Positions 46,301 to 59,272 of a stretch of 64,000 bases of DNA are shown piece by piece. This DNA comes from Pisaster brevispinus (taxonomy: Eukaryota; Echinodermata; Asteroidea; Forcipulatida; Asteriidae): NCBI GenBank assembly GCA_023634235.1, contig JAMKCF010000018.1:13142932-13206931 (forward strand), in the 5' to 3' direction. The translations under genes were made by a program, and so were the position numbers. The notes below the pieces were generated by a model that saw only the letters and a list, made by a program, of their open reading frames with translations, searched no databases and was not told where the DNA came from. Every line of letters starts with the position of its first letter. The stretch's first letter is position 1.

Positions 46301-47970
46301 GGTCTCCCGTCCAAGTACTGACCAGGCCCGATGCTGCTTAACTTCGGTGATCAAACGAGAACCGGTGTATTCAGCGTAGTATGGCCGTAGACAAACTGCA
46401 CACATAATTTATGTGCTTAATGGTTAATTTCAAGTTTCTGTTAGTCAAAAGAGGACGAAAACAAAATAGATGCCTAAGGCACCCGGTATTCCCAGGAGGT
46501 CTCCGTCCAAGTACTGACCTGGCCCGACGCTGCTTAACTTCGGTGATCAAACGAGAACCGGTGTTTTCAGCGTAGTATGGCCGTAGAAAAACTTCTTACA
46601 TAAATGTATGTGCTTAATGGTTAATTCCAAGTTTCTGTTAGTCAAAAAAAGAAAAACGAAAACAAAATAGATGTCTACTGCACCCGGTATTCCCAGGAGG
46701 TGTCCCGTCCAAGTACTGACCTGGCCTGACGCTGCTTAACTTCGGTGATCAAACGAGAACCGTATTTTTCAGCATAGTATGGCCGTAGACAAACTTCTTA
46801 TGTAAAATTATGTGCTTTATGGTTAATTTCAAGTTTCTGTTAGTCAAAAAAGGACGAAAACAAAATAGATGTCTACTGCATCCAGTATTCCCATGTGGTC
46901 TCCCGTCCAAGTACTGACCTGGCCCGACGCTGCTTAACTTCGGTGATCAAACGAGAACCGGTGTTTTCAGCGTAGTATGGCCGTAGAAAAACTTATTACA
47001 TAAATGTATGTGCTTAATGGTTAATTCCAAGTTTCTATTAGTCAAAAAAAGAAAAACGAAAACAAAATAGATGTCTACTGCACCCGGTATTCCCAGGAGG
47101 TGTCCCGTCCAAGTACTGACCTGGCCTGACGCTGCTTAACTTCGGTGATCAAACGAGAACCGTATTTTTCAGCATAGTATGGCCGTAGACAAACTTCTTA
47201 TGTAAAATTATGTGCTTTATGGTTAATTTCAAGTTTCTGTTAGTCAAAAAAGGACGAAAACAAAATAGATGTCTACTGCATCCAGTATTCCCATGTGGTC
47301 TCCCGTCCAAGTACTGACCTGGCCCGACGCTGCTTAACTTCGGTGATCAAACGAGAACCGGTGTTTTCAGCGTATTATGTCCTTAGACAAACTGCTTACA
47401 TAAATTTATGTGCTTAATGGTTAATTTCAAGTTTCTGTTAGTCAAAAAAGGACGAAAACAAAATAGATGCCTACGGCACCCGGTATTCCCAGGAGGTCTC
47501 CCGTCCAAGTAATGACCTGGCCAGACGCTGTTTAACTTCCGTGATCAAACGAGAACCGGTGTATTCAGCGTAGTATGGCCGTAGACAAACTGTTTACATA
47601 AATTTATGTGCTTAATGGTTAATTCCAAGTTTCTGTTAGTCAAAAAAGGACGAAAACAAAATAGATGTCTACTGCACCCGGTATTCCCAGGAGGTCTCCC
47701 GTCCAAGTATTGAACTGGCCAGACGCTGCTTAACTTCGGTGATCAAACGAGAACCGGTGTTTTCAGCGTAGTATGGCCGTAGACAAACTGCTTTCATACA
47801 TTTATGTGCTTAATGGTTTATTTCAAGTTTCTGTTAGTCAAAAAAAGAAAAAACAAAAAACAAAATACATGTCTACGGCACCCGGTATTCCCAGAAGGTC
47901 TCCAGTCCAAGTACTGACCAGGCCCGATGCTGCTTAACTTCGGTGATCAAACGAGAACCGGTGTTTTCAG
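43370..47970 (-). repeat. Higher-order repeat with variable dimer number
   Basis: The segment starting at 'gagaacatgtg' (43373) recurs at 46159. The offset is 2786 before the dimers and 2386 after them. Inside, a 400-bp two-unit block occurs three times in the first copy (43761-44960) and twice in the second (about 46550-47350). That one-dimer difference accounts for the 400-bp change in offset. Confidence 0.88.
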
Positions 47971-49062
47971 CTTAGTATGGCCGTAGACAAACTTATTATA
48001 TAAAATTACGTGGTTAATGGTTTTCTTCAAGTTTCTGTTAGTCAAAAAAGGAGAATTACAAAATAGATGTCTACTGCACACGGTATTCCCAGGAGGTCTC
48101 CCGTCCAAGTACTGACCTGGCCCGACGCTGCTTAACTTCGTTGATCAAACGAGAACCGGTGTATTCAGCGTAGTATGGCCGTAGACAAACTGCTTACATA
48201 AATTTATGTGCTTAATGGTTAATTTCAAGTTTCTGTTAGTCAAAAAAGGACGAAAACAAAATAGATGCTTACGGCACCCGGTATACCCAGGAGGTCTCCC
48301 GTCCAAGTACTGACCTGGCCCGACGCTGCTTAACTTCGGTGATCAAACGAGAACCGGTGTTTTCAGCGTAGTATGGCCGTAGAAAAACTTTTACATAAAT
48401 GTATGTGCTTAATTGTTAATTTCAAGTTTCCGTTAGTCAAAAAAAAGAAAAACGAAAATAAAATAGATGTCTACGGCACCCGGTATTCCCAGGAGGTCTC
48501 CCGTCCAAGTACCGACCAGGCCCGATGCTGCTTAACTTCGGTGATCAAACGAGAACCGGTGTTTTCAGCGTAGTATGGCCGTATACAAACTGCTTACATA
48601 AATTTATGTGCTTAATGGTTAATTCCAAGTTTCTGTTAGTCAAAAAAAGACAAAAACAAAATAGATGTCTACTGCACCCGGTATTCCCAGGAGGTGTCCT
48701 GTCCAAGTACTGACCTGGCCTGACGCTGCTTTACTTCGGTGATCAAACGAGAACCAGTGTTTTCAGCGTAGTATGGCCTTAGACAAACTGCTTACATAAA
48801 TTTATGTGCTTAATGGTTAATTTCAAGTTTCTGTTAGTCAAAAAAGGACGAAAACAAAATAGATGTCTACTGCACCCGGTATTCCCAGGAGGTCTCCCGT
48901 CCAAGTACTGACCTGGCCCGACGCTGCTTAACTTCGGTGATCAAACGAGTACCGGTGTTTTCAGCGCAGTATGGCCGTAGACAAACTGCTTACAGTAAAT
49001 TACATGCTTAATGGTAAATTTTAAGTTTCTGCCAGTCAAAAAAGTTGGAAAACAAAATGGAT

Positions 49063-49180
49063 GTATACGGAACCCAGTATTCCCAGGAGGTCTACCGTCC
49101 AAGTACTGACCAGGCCCGATGCTGCTTAACTTCGGTGATCAAACGAGAACCGGTGTTTTCAGCGTAGTATGGCCGTAGAC
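49063..49180 (-). rRNA. 5S ribosomal RNA, divergent class D unit
   Basis: 118 nt with 3' end TCCGTATAC. The neighbouring spacers differ from all major classes ('cagaaaaattacatgc', 'tctgcctgtcaaaaaagttg'). Similar spacers occur at 48985-49060 and near 62755-62822 only. Confidence 0.9.
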
Positions 49181-49858
49181 AAACTGCTTACAGAAAAATT
49201 ACATGCTTAATGGTCAATTTTAAGTTTCTGCCTGTCAAAAAAGTTGTAAAACAAAATGGATGTATACGGAACCCAGTATTCCCAGTAGGTCTCCCGTCCA
49301 AGTACTGACCAGGCCCGACGCTGCTTAACTTCGGTGATCAAACGAGAACCAGTGTTTTCAGCGTAGTATGGCCGTAGACAAACTGCTTCAGAATGTATGT
49401 GCTTAATGGTTAATTTCAAGTTTCTGTTAGTCAAAAAAGGACGAAAAGAAACTAGATGTCTACTGCACCCAGTATTCCCAGGAGGTCTCTTGTCAAAGTA
49501 CTGACCTGGCCAGACGCTGCTTAACTTCGGTGATCAAACGAGAACCGGTGTTTCAGCGTAGTATGGCTGTAGACAAACTGCTTTCATACAATTATGTGCT
49601 TAATGGTTAATTTCAAGTTTCTGTTAGTCAAAAAAGGAAAAAACAAAAAAACAAAATACATGTCTACGGCACCCGGTATTCCCAGGAGGTCTCCCGTCCA
49701 AGTACTGACCTATCCCGACGCTGCTTAACTTCGGTTATCAAACGAGAACCGGTGTATTCAGCGTAGTATGGCCGTAGACAAACTGCGTACATAATGTATG
49801 TGCTTAATGGTTAATTTCAAGTTTCTGTTAGTTAAAAAAGGACGAAAACAAAATAGAT

Positions 49859-49975
49859 GCCTAAGGCACCCGGTATTCCCATGTGGTCTCCCATCCAAGT
49901 ACTGACCTGGCCCGACGCTGATTAACTTCGGTGATCAAACGAGAACGGTTTATTCAGCGTAGTATGGCCGTAGAC
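49859..49975 (-). rRNA. 5S ribosomal RNA, left of the second insertion
   Basis: 117 nt with 'gagaacggttt'. Its upstream spacer is cut 20 bp away by the 49996-50630 insertion, so its -26 to -34 block is lost. Confidence 0.88.
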
Positions 49976-50081
49976 AAACTGCTTACACAAATTTATTTGT
50001 GTGACCATCAAGGTGTTGTTACGTCACTGTTTTAATAGGCACGGGGAAACTGGCTTTGAAGTTCTCGGTTCTTTATTGAAT

Positions 50082-50137
50082 CTGTAAAAAATGGTGAACA
50101 AAGTGTTGTTGAAGGTTCGGCCAATTTCAGAATGACG
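50082..50137. repeat. 56-bp direct repeat, copy 1
   Basis: Runs from ctgtaaaaaatgg to cagaatgacg and matches 50403-50458 with one difference (aatgg/attgg). Confidence 0.9.
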
Positions 50138-50402
50138 GTAAACTCAAGTTAAGTAATAATAACAACTGTACAAATGGAAAATGAATCAAGCTTAAGTAAC
50201 AATAAAAACTCCCGGTCGCCACCTTGGCGAACCGCATACCTCATGTAAACCGTACGGAGATTGATTAGAGATACACTAAATAATACAAATGTTGATTTAA
50301 AAGAAACACTAGAATTCCCATACATTCCTTTGGTAACTAGGTAAGAGTTGAAAGATTTAAGAAATGATGCAAAGAGATATATAAAATAGACAAGATTCAT
50401 AC

Positions 50403-50458
50403 CTGTAAAAATTGGTGAACAAAGTGTTGTTGAAGGTTCGGCCAATTTCAGAATGACG
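50403..50458. repeat. 56-bp direct repeat, copy 2
   Basis: Second copy, 321 bp downstream of the first. The sequences between and beyond the copies are unrelated, so this is not a simple tandem repeat. It might mark a nested insertion of 50138-50402. Confidence 0.9.
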
Positions 50459-50680
50459 CCCAGATTATTAAACGGCGGGAAATATACAAATTAGAACGTA
50501 GGGGGCGCTTCGTAAATTTAAATGATAAAGAGATATTTACAACAACAAAAGGTTTGAAATGAATATACAAAGTAGGAATATACCAACATTTAACGGGGGT
50601 GTTCTTTACATACACCTGGGCAGTGACATGGTTAATTTCAAGTTTCTGTTAATCAAAAAAAGGACGAAAACAAAATAGAT

Positions 50681-50798
50681 GCCTACGGCACCCGGTATTC
50701 CCAGGAGGTCTCCCGTCCAAGTACTGACCTGGCCCGACGCTGCTTAACTTCGTTGATCAAACGAGAACCGGTGTATTCAGCGTAGTATGGCTGTAGAC
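50681..50798 (-). rRNA. 5S ribosomal RNA, right of the second insertion
   Basis: 118 nt, intact. Its own downstream spacer begins at the insertion edge but keeps the T runs needed for termination. Confidence 0.92.
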
Positions 50799-51300
50799 AA
50801 ACTGCTTACATAAATTTATGTGCTTAATGGTTAATTTCAAGTTTATGTTAGTCAAAAAAGGACGAAAACAAAATAGATGTCTACTGCACCCGGTATTACC
50901 AGGAGGTCTCCCGACCAAGTACTGACCTGGCCAGACGCTGCTTAACTTCGGTGATCAAACGAGAACCGGTGTTTTCAGCGTAGTATGGCGTAGACAAACT
51001 GCTTTCATACATTTATGTGCTTAAGGTTAATTTCAAGTTTATGTTAGTCAAAAAAGGAAAAAACAAAAAACAAAATACATGTCTACGGCACCCGGTATTC
51101 CCAGGAGGTCTCTCTTCCAAGTAATGACCTAGCCCGACGCTGCTTAACTTCGGTGATCAAACGAGAACCGGTGTATTCAGCGTAGTATGGCCGTAGACAA
51201 ACTGCATACATAATGTATGTGCTTAATGGTTAATTTCAAGTTTCTGTTAGTCAAAAAAGGACGAAAACAAAATAGATGCCTAAGGTACCCGGTATTCCCA

Positions 51301-54300
51301 GGAGGTATCCCGTCCGAGTACTGCCCAGGCCCGATGCTGCTTAACTTCGGTGATCAAACGAGAACCGGTGTTTTCAGCGTAGTATGGCCGTAGACAAAAT
51401 TCTCATATAAAATTAAGTGGTTAGTGGTTTTCTTCAAGTTTATGTTAGTCAAAAAAGGAGAATAACAAACTGGATGTCTACTGCACCCGGTATTCCCAGG
51501 AGGTCTCCCGTCCAAGTACTGACCTGGCCCGACGCTGCTTAACTTCGGTGATCAAACGAGAACCGGTGTTTTCAGCGTAGTATGGCCGTAGACAAACTTC
51601 TTATATAAACTTACGTGGTTAATGGTTTTCTTCAAATTTCTGTTAGTCAAAAAAAGAGAATAACAAACTGGATGTCTACGGCACCCGGTATTCCCAGGAG
51701 GTCTCCCGTCCAAGTACTGACCAGGCCCGATGCTGCTTAACTTCGGTGATCAAACGAGAACCGATGTTTTCAGCGTAGTATGGCTGTAGACAAACTTCTT
51801 ATATAAAATTACGTGGTTAATGGTTTAATTCAAGTTTCTGTTAGTCAAAAAAGGACGAAAACAAAATAGATGTCTACGGCACCCGGTATTCCCATGAGGT
51901 CTCCCGTCCAAGTACTGACCTGGCCCGACGCTGCTTAACTTCGGTGATCAAGTGAGAAGCGGTGTTTTCAGCGTTGTATGGCCGTAGACAAACTGCTTAC
52001 ATAAATTTATATGCTTAATGGTTAATTTCAAGTTTCTGTTAAGCAAAAAAGGACGAAAACAAAATAGATGTCTACGGCACCCGGTATTCCCAGGAGGTCT
52101 CCCGTCCAAGTACTGACCTGGCCAGACGCTGCTTAACTTCGTTGATCAAATGAGAACCGGTGTTTTCAGCGTAGTATGGCCGTAGACAAACTTCTTATAT
52201 AAAATTACGTGGTTAATGGTTTAATTCAAGTTTCTGTTAGTCAAAAAAGGACGAAAACAAAATAGATGTCTACGGCACCCGGTATTCCCATGAGGTCTCC
52301 CGTCCAAGTACTGACCTGGCCCGACGCTGCTTAACTTCGGTGATCAAGTGAGAAGCGGTGTTTTCAGCGTTGTATGGCCGTAGACAAACTGCTTACATAA
52401 ATTTATATGCTTAATGGTTAATTTCAAGTTTCTGTTAAGCAAAAAAGGACGAAAACAAAATAGATGCCTAAGGCACCCGGTATTCCCAGGAGGTATCCCG
52501 TCCGAGTACTGCCCAGGCCCGATGCTGCTTAACTTCGGTGATCAAACGAGAACCGGTGTTTTCAGCGTAGTATGGCCGTAGACAAAATTCTCATATAAAA
52601 TTAAGTGGTTAGTGGTTTTCTTCAAGTTTATGTAAGTCAAAAAAGGAGAATAACAAACTGGATGTCTACTGCACCCGGTATTCCCAGGAGGTCTCCCGTC
52701 CAAGTACTGACCTGGCCCGACGCTGCTTAACTTCGGTGATCAAACGAGAACCGGTGTTTTCAGCGTAGTATGGCTGTAGACAAACTTCTTATATAAACTT
52801 ACGTGGTTAATGGTTTTCTTCAAATTTCTGTTAGTCAAAAAAAGAGAATAACAAACTGGATGTCTACGGCACCCTGTATTCCCAGGAGGTCTCCCGTCCA
52901 AGTACTGACCAGGCCCGATGCTGCTTAACTTCGGTGATCAAACGAGAACCGATGTTTTCAGCGTAGTATGGCTGTAGACAAACTTCTTATATAAAATTAC
53001 GTGGTTAATGGTTTAATTCAAGTTTCTGTTAGTCAAAAAAGGACGAAAACAAAATAGATGTCTACGGCACCCGGTATTCCCATGAGGTCTCCCGTCCAAG
53101 TACTGACATGGCCCGACGCTGCTTAACTTCGGTGATCAAGTGAGAAGCGGTGTTTTCAGCGTTGTATGGCCGTAGACAAACTGCTTACATAAATTTATAT
53201 GCTTAATGGTTAATTTCAATTTTCTGTTAAGCAAAAAAGGACGAAAACAAAATAGATGTCTACGGCACCCGGTATTCCCAGGAGGTCTCCCGTCCAAGTA
53301 CTGACCTGGCCAGACGCTGCTTAACTTCGGTGATCAAATGAGAACCGGTGTTTTCAGCGTAGTATGGCCGTAGACAAACTTCTTATATAAACTTACGTGC
53401 TTAATGGTTTTCTTCAAATTTCTGTTAGTCAAAAAAAGAGAATAACAAACTGGATGTCTACGGCACCCGGTATTCCCAGGAGGTCTCCCGTCCAAGTACT
53501 GACCAGGCCCGATGCTGCTTAACTTCGGTGATCAAACGAGAACCGATGTTTTCAGCGTAGTATGGCTGTAGACAAACTTCTTATATAAAATTACGTGGTT
53601 AATGGTTTTCTTCAAGTTTCTGTTAGTCAAAAAAGGACGAAAACAAAATAGATGTCTATGGCACCCGGTATTCCCATGAGGTCTCCCGTCGAAGTACTGA
53701 CCTGGCCCGACGCTGCTTAACTTCGGTGATCAAACGAGAACCGGTGTTTTCAGCGTAGTATGGCCGTAGACAAACTGCTTACATACATTTATATGCTTAA
53801 TGGTTAATTTCAAGTTTCTGTTAAGCATAAAAAGGACGAAAACAAAATAAATGTCTACGGCACCCGGTATTCCCAGGAGGTCTTCCGTCCAAGTACTGAC
53901 CTGGCCCGACGCTGCTATACTTCGGTGATCAAACGAGAACCGGTGTTTTCAGCGTAGTATGGCCGTAGACAAACTTCTCATATAAAATTAGGTGGTTAAT
54001 GGTTTTCTTCAAGTTTCTGTTAGTCAAAAAAGGAGAATAACAAACTGGATGTCTACGGCACCCGGTAATCCCAGGAGGTCTCCCGTCCAAGTACTGACCT
54101 GGCCCGACGCTGCTTAACTTCGGTGATCAAACGAGAACCGGTGTTTTCAGCGTACTATGGCCGTAGACAAACTTCTTATATAAACTTACGTGGTTAATGG
54201 TTTTCTTCAAATTTCTGTTAGTCAAAAAAAGAGAATAACAAACTGGATGTCTACGGCACCCGGTATTCCCAGGAGGTCTCCCGTCCAAGTACTGACCTGG

Positions 54301-57300
54301 CCCGACGCTGCTTAACTTCGGTGATCAAACGAGAACCGGTGTTTTCAGCGTAGTATGGCCGTAGACAAACTTCTTGTATAAACTTACGTGGTTAATGGTT
54401 TTCTTCAAATTTCTGTTAGTCAAAAAAAGAGAATAACAAACTGGATGTCTACGGCACCCGGTATTCCCAGGAGGTCTCCCGTCCAAGTACTGACCAGGCC
54501 CGATGCTGCTTAACTTCGGTGATCAAACGAGAACCGATGTTTTCAGCGTAGTATGGCTGTAGACAAACTTCTTATATAAAATTACGTGGTTAATGGTTTA
54601 ATTCAAGTTTCTGTTAGTCAAAAAAGGACGAAAACAAAATAGATGTCTACGGCACCCGGTATTCCCATGAGGTCTCCCGTCCAAGTACTGACCTGGCCCG
54701 ACGCTGCTTAACTTCGGTGATCAAGTGAGAAGCGGTGTTTTCAGCGTTGTATGGCCGTAGACAAACTGCTTACATAAATGTATATGCTTAATGGTTAATT
54801 TCAAGTTTCTGTTAAGCAAAAAAGGACGAAAACAAAATAGATGTCTACGGCACCCGGTATTCCCAGGAGGTCTCCCGTCCAAGTACTGACCTGGCCAGAC
54901 GCTGCTTAACTTCGGTGATCAAATGAGAACCGGTGTTTTCAGCGTAGTATGGCCGTAGACAAACTTCTTATATAAAATTACGTGGTTAATGGTTTAATTC
55001 AAGTTTCTGTTAGTCAAAAAAGGACGAAAACAAAATAGATGTCTACGGCACCCGGTATTCCCATGAGGTCTCCCGTCCAAGTACTGACCTGGCCCGACGC
55101 TGCTTAACTTCGGTGATCAAGTGAGAAGCGGTGTTTTCAGCGTTGTATGGCCGTAGACAAACTGCTTACATAAATTTATATGCTTAATGGTTAATTTCAA
55201 GTTTCTGTTAAGCAAAAAAGGACGAAAACAAAATAGATGCCTAAGGCACCCGGTATTCCCAGGAGGTATCCCGTCCGAGTACTGCCCAGGCCCGATGCTG
55301 CTTAACTTCGGTGATCAAACGAGAACCGGTGTTTTCAGCGTAGTATGGCCGTAGACAAAATTCTCATATAAAATTAAGTGGTTAGTGGTTTTCTTCAAGT
55401 TTATGTTAGTCAAAAAAGGAGAATAACAAACTGGATGTCTACTGCACCCGGTATTCCCAGGAGGTCTCCCGTCCAAGTACTGACCTGGCCCGACGCTGCT
55501 TAACTTCGGTGATCAAACGAGAACCGGTGTTTTCAGCGTAGTATGGCTGTAGACAAACTTCTTATATAAACTTACGTGGTTAATGGTTTTCTTCAAATTT
55601 CTGTTAGTCAAAAAAAGAGAATAACAAACTGGATGTCTACGGCACCCTGTATTCCCAGGAGGTCTCCCGTCCAAGTACTGACCAGGCCCGATGCTGCTTA
55701 ACTTCGGTGATCAAACGAGAACCGATGTTTTCAGCGTAGTATGGCTGTAGACAAACTTCTTATATAAAATTACGTGGTTAATGGTTTAATTCAAGTTTCT
55801 GTTAGTCAAAAAAGGACGAAAACAAAATAGATGTCTACGGCACCCGGTATTCCCATGAGGTCTCCCGTCCAAGTACTGACATGGCCCGACGCTGCTTAAC
55901 TTCGGTGATCAAGTGAGAAGCGGTGTTTTCAGCGTTGTATGGCCGTAGACAAACTGCTTACATAAATTTATATGCTTAATGGTTAATTTCAATTTTCTGT
56001 TAAGCAAAAAAGGACGAAAACAAAATAGATGTCTACGGCACCCGGTATTCCCAGGAGGTCTCCCGTCCAAGTACTGACCTGGCCAGACGCTGCTTAACTT
56101 CGGTGATCAAATGAGAACCGGTGTTTTCAGCGTAGTATGGCCGTAGACAAACTTCTTATATAAACTTACGTGCTTAATGGTTTTCTTCAAATTTCTGTTA
56201 GTCAAAAAAAGAGAATAACAAACTGGATGTCTACGGCACCCGGTATTCCCAGGAGGTCTCCCGTCCAAGTACTGACCAGGCCCGATGCTGCTTAACTTCG
56301 GTGATCAAACGAGAACCGATGTTTTCAGCGTAGTATGGCTGTAGACAAACTTCTTATATAAAATTACGTGGTTAATGGTTTTCTTCAAGTTTCTGTTAGT
56401 CAAAAAAGGACGAAAACAAAATAGATGTCTATGGCACCCGGTATTCCCATGAGGTCTCCCGTCGAAGTACTGACCTGGCCCGACGCTGCTTAACTTCGGT
56501 GATCAAACGAGAACCGGTGTTTTCAGCGTAGTATGGCCGTAGACAAACTGCTTACATACATTTATATGCTTAATGGTTAATTTCAAGTTTCTGTTAAGCA
56601 TAAAAAGGACGAAAACAAAATAAATGTCTACGGCACCCGGTATTCCCAGGAGGTCTTCCGTCCAAGTACTGACCTGGCCCGACGCTGCTATACTTCGGTG
56701 ATCAAACGAGAACCGGTGTTTTCAGCGTAGTATGGCCGTAGACAAACTTCTCATATAAAATTAGGTGGTTAATGGTTTTCTTCAAGTTTCTGTTAGTCAA
56801 AAAAGGAGAATAACAAACTGGATGTCTACGGCACCCGGTAATCCCAGGAGGTCTCCCGTCCAAGTACTGACCTGGCCCGACGCTGCTTAACTTCGGTGAT
56901 CAAACGAGAACCGGTGTTTTCAGCGTACTATGGCCGTAGACAAACTTCTTATATAAACTTACGTGGTTAATGGTTTTCTTCAAATTTCTGTTAGTCAAAA
57001 AAAGAGAATAACAAACTGGATGTCTACGGCACCCGGTATTCCCAGGAGGTCTCCCGTCCAAGTACTGACCTGGCCCGACGCTGCTTAACTTCGGTGATCA
57101 AACGAGAACCGGTGTTTTCAGCGTAGTATGGCCGTAGACAAACTTCTTGTATAAACTTACGTGGTTAATGGTTTTCTTCAAATTTCTGTTAGTCAAAAAA
57201 AGAGAATAACAAACTGGATGTCTACGGCACCCGGTATTCCCAGGAGGTCTCCCGTCCAAGTACTGACCAGGCCCGATGCTGCTTAACTTCGGTGATCAAA

Positions 57301-58034
57301 CGAGAACCGATGTTTTCAGCGTAGTATGGCTGTAGACAAACTTCTTATATAAAATTACGTGGTTAATGGTTTAATTCAAGTTTCTGTTAGTCAAAAAAGG
57401 ACGAAAACAAAATAGATGTCTACGGCACCCGGTATTCCCATGAGGTCTCCCGTCCAAGTACTGACCTGGCCCGACGCTGCTTAACTTCGGTGATCAAGTG
57501 AGAAGCGGTGTTTTCAGCGTTGTATGGCCGTAGACAAACTGCTTACATAAATGTATATGCTTAATGGTTAATTTCAAGTTTCTGTTAAGCAAAAAAGGAC
57601 GAAAACAAAATAGATGTCTACGGCACCCGGTATTCCCAGGAGGTCTCCCGTCCAAGTACTGACCTGGCCAGACGCTGCTTAACTTCGGTGATCAAATGAG
57701 AACCGGTGTTTTCAGCGTAGTATGGCCGTAGACAAACTTCTTATATAAACTTACGTGCTTAATGGTTTTCTTCAAATTTCTGTTAGTCAAAAAAAGAGAA
57801 TAACAAACTGGATGTCTACGGCACCCGGTATTCCCAGGAGGTCTCCCGTCCAAGTACTGACCAGGCCCGACGCTGCTTAACTTCGGTGATCAAACGAGAA
57901 CCGATGTTTTCAGCGTAGTATGGCTGTAGACAAACTTCTTATATAAAATTACGTGGTTAATGGTTTTCTTCAAGTTTCTGTTAGTCAAAAAAGGACGAAA
58001 ACAAAATAGATGTCTATGGCACCGGTATTCCCAT
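51301..58034 (-). repeat. Higher-order repeat, 2773 bp x 2, plus a 1188-bp related block
   Basis: The marker 'ggaggtatcccgtccgagtac' occurs at 51301, 52489 and 55262. The 14-unit block 52489-55261 recurs at 55262-58034; for example 'gtctatggc' lies at 53654 and again 2773 bp on. The 1188-bp block before it shares the same units. Differences between the two long copies are rare by eye. Confidence 0.9.
53654..53771 (-). rRNA. 5S ribosomal RNA, block marker copy
   Basis: 118 nt with 3' end GCCATAGAC and 'cgtcgaagtac' in box C. Recurs 2773 bp later and near 58014 and 58801. Confidence 0.9.
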
Positions 58035-59272
58035 GAGGTCTCCCGTCGAAGTACTGACCTGGCCGACGCTGCTTAACTTCGGTGATCAAACGAGAACCGG
58101 TGTTTTCAGCGTAGTATGGCCGTAGACAAACTGCTTACATAAATTTATATGCTTAATGGTTAATTTCAAGTTTCTGTTAAGCAAAAAAGGACGAAAACAA
58201 AATAAATGTCTACGGCACCCGGTATTCCCAGGAGGTCTTCCGTCCAAGTACTGACCTGGCCCGACGCTGCTATACTTCGGTGATCAAACGAGAACCGGTG
58301 TTTTCAGCGTAGTATGGCCGTAGACAAACTTCTCATATAAAATTAGGTGGTTAATGGTTTTCTTCAAGTTTCTGTTAGTCAAAAAAGGAGAATAACAAAC
58401 TGGATGTCTACGGCACCCGGTATTCCCAGGAGGTCTCCCGTCCAAGTACTGACCTGGCCCGACGCTGCTTAACTTCGGTGATCAAACGAGAACCGGTGTT
58501 TTCAGCGTAGTATGGCCGTAGACAAACTTTTATATAAACTTACGTGCTTAATGGTTTTCTTCAAATTTCTGTTAGTCAAAAAAAGAGAATAACAAACTGG
58601 ATGTCTACGGCACCCGGTATTCCCAGGAGGTTTTCCGTCCAAGTACTGACCAGGCCCGATGCTGCTTAACTTCGGTGATCAAACGAGAACCGATGTTTTC
58701 AGCGTAGTATGGCTGTAGACAAACTTCTTATATAAAATTACGTGGTTAATGGTTTAATTCAAGTTTCTGTTAGTCAAAAAAGGACGAAAACAAAATAGAT
58801 GTCTATGGCACCCGGTATTTCCATGAGGTCTCCCGTCGAAGTACTGACCTGGCCCGACGCTGCTTAACTTCGGTGATGAAACGAGAACCGGTGTTTTCAG
58901 CGTAGTATGGCCGTAGACAAACTGCTTACATAAATTTATATGCTTAATGGTTAATTTCAAGTTTCTGTTAAGCATAAAAGGACGAAAACAAAATAAATGT
59001 CTACGGCACCCGGTATTCCCAGGAGGTCTTCCGTCCAAGTACTGACCTGGCCCGACGCTGCTATACTTCGGTGATCAAACGAGAACCGGTGTTTTCAGCG
59101 TAGTATGGCCGTAGACAAACTTCTCATATAAAATTAGGTGGTTAATGGTTTTCTTCAAGTTTCTGTTAGTCAAAAAAGGAGAATAACAAACTGGATGTCT
59201 ACGGCACCCGGTATTCCCAGGAGGTCTCCCGTCAAAGTACTGACCAGGCCCAATGCTGCTTAACTTCGGTGA

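Larger units (their letters stand above)
8747..49995 (-). repeat. Main right arm of the 5S rDNA array
   Basis: About 41 kb of head-to-tail 5S units, all on the minus strand. Most 5S genes are 118 nt and most spacers 76-85 bp. Length divided by 197 bp gives about 209 copies, an estimate. Spacer classes: A (cataaatttatgtgc, acgaaaacaaaatagatg), B (tatataaacttacgtgg, gagaataacaaactggatg), C (ctttcatacatttatg, gaaaaaacaaaaaac) and rare D. 5S sequence types alternate between 'gacctggcccgacgc' and 'gaccaggcccgatgc'. No protein gene is embedded here. Confidence 0.95.
49996..50630 (-). mobile_element. Non-5S insertion in a spacer, possibly a solo LTR
   Basis: About 635 bp of unrelated sequence. On the minus strand it can be read as starting TGTCACTGCCC and ending GGTCACA, with AATAAAG near the end (50071-50077), all as in a long terminal repeat. 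Against this, no target duplication is seen and 8 bp of spacer (gtgcttaa) are missing. It contains a 56-bp direct repeat. No protein gene is evident. The identity is unresolved. Confidence 0.4.

Noticed and set aside
8929..49995. CRISPR-like array of regular repeats
   Set aside because: The repeat is a eukaryotic 5S gene of 118 nt with Pol III signals. The spacers are themselves repeated, not unique.
50149..50445. 98-codon minus-strand frame in the second insertion
   Set aside because: Overlaps the 56-bp repeat, has no recognisable domain and lies in an AT-rich noncoding-looking insertion.
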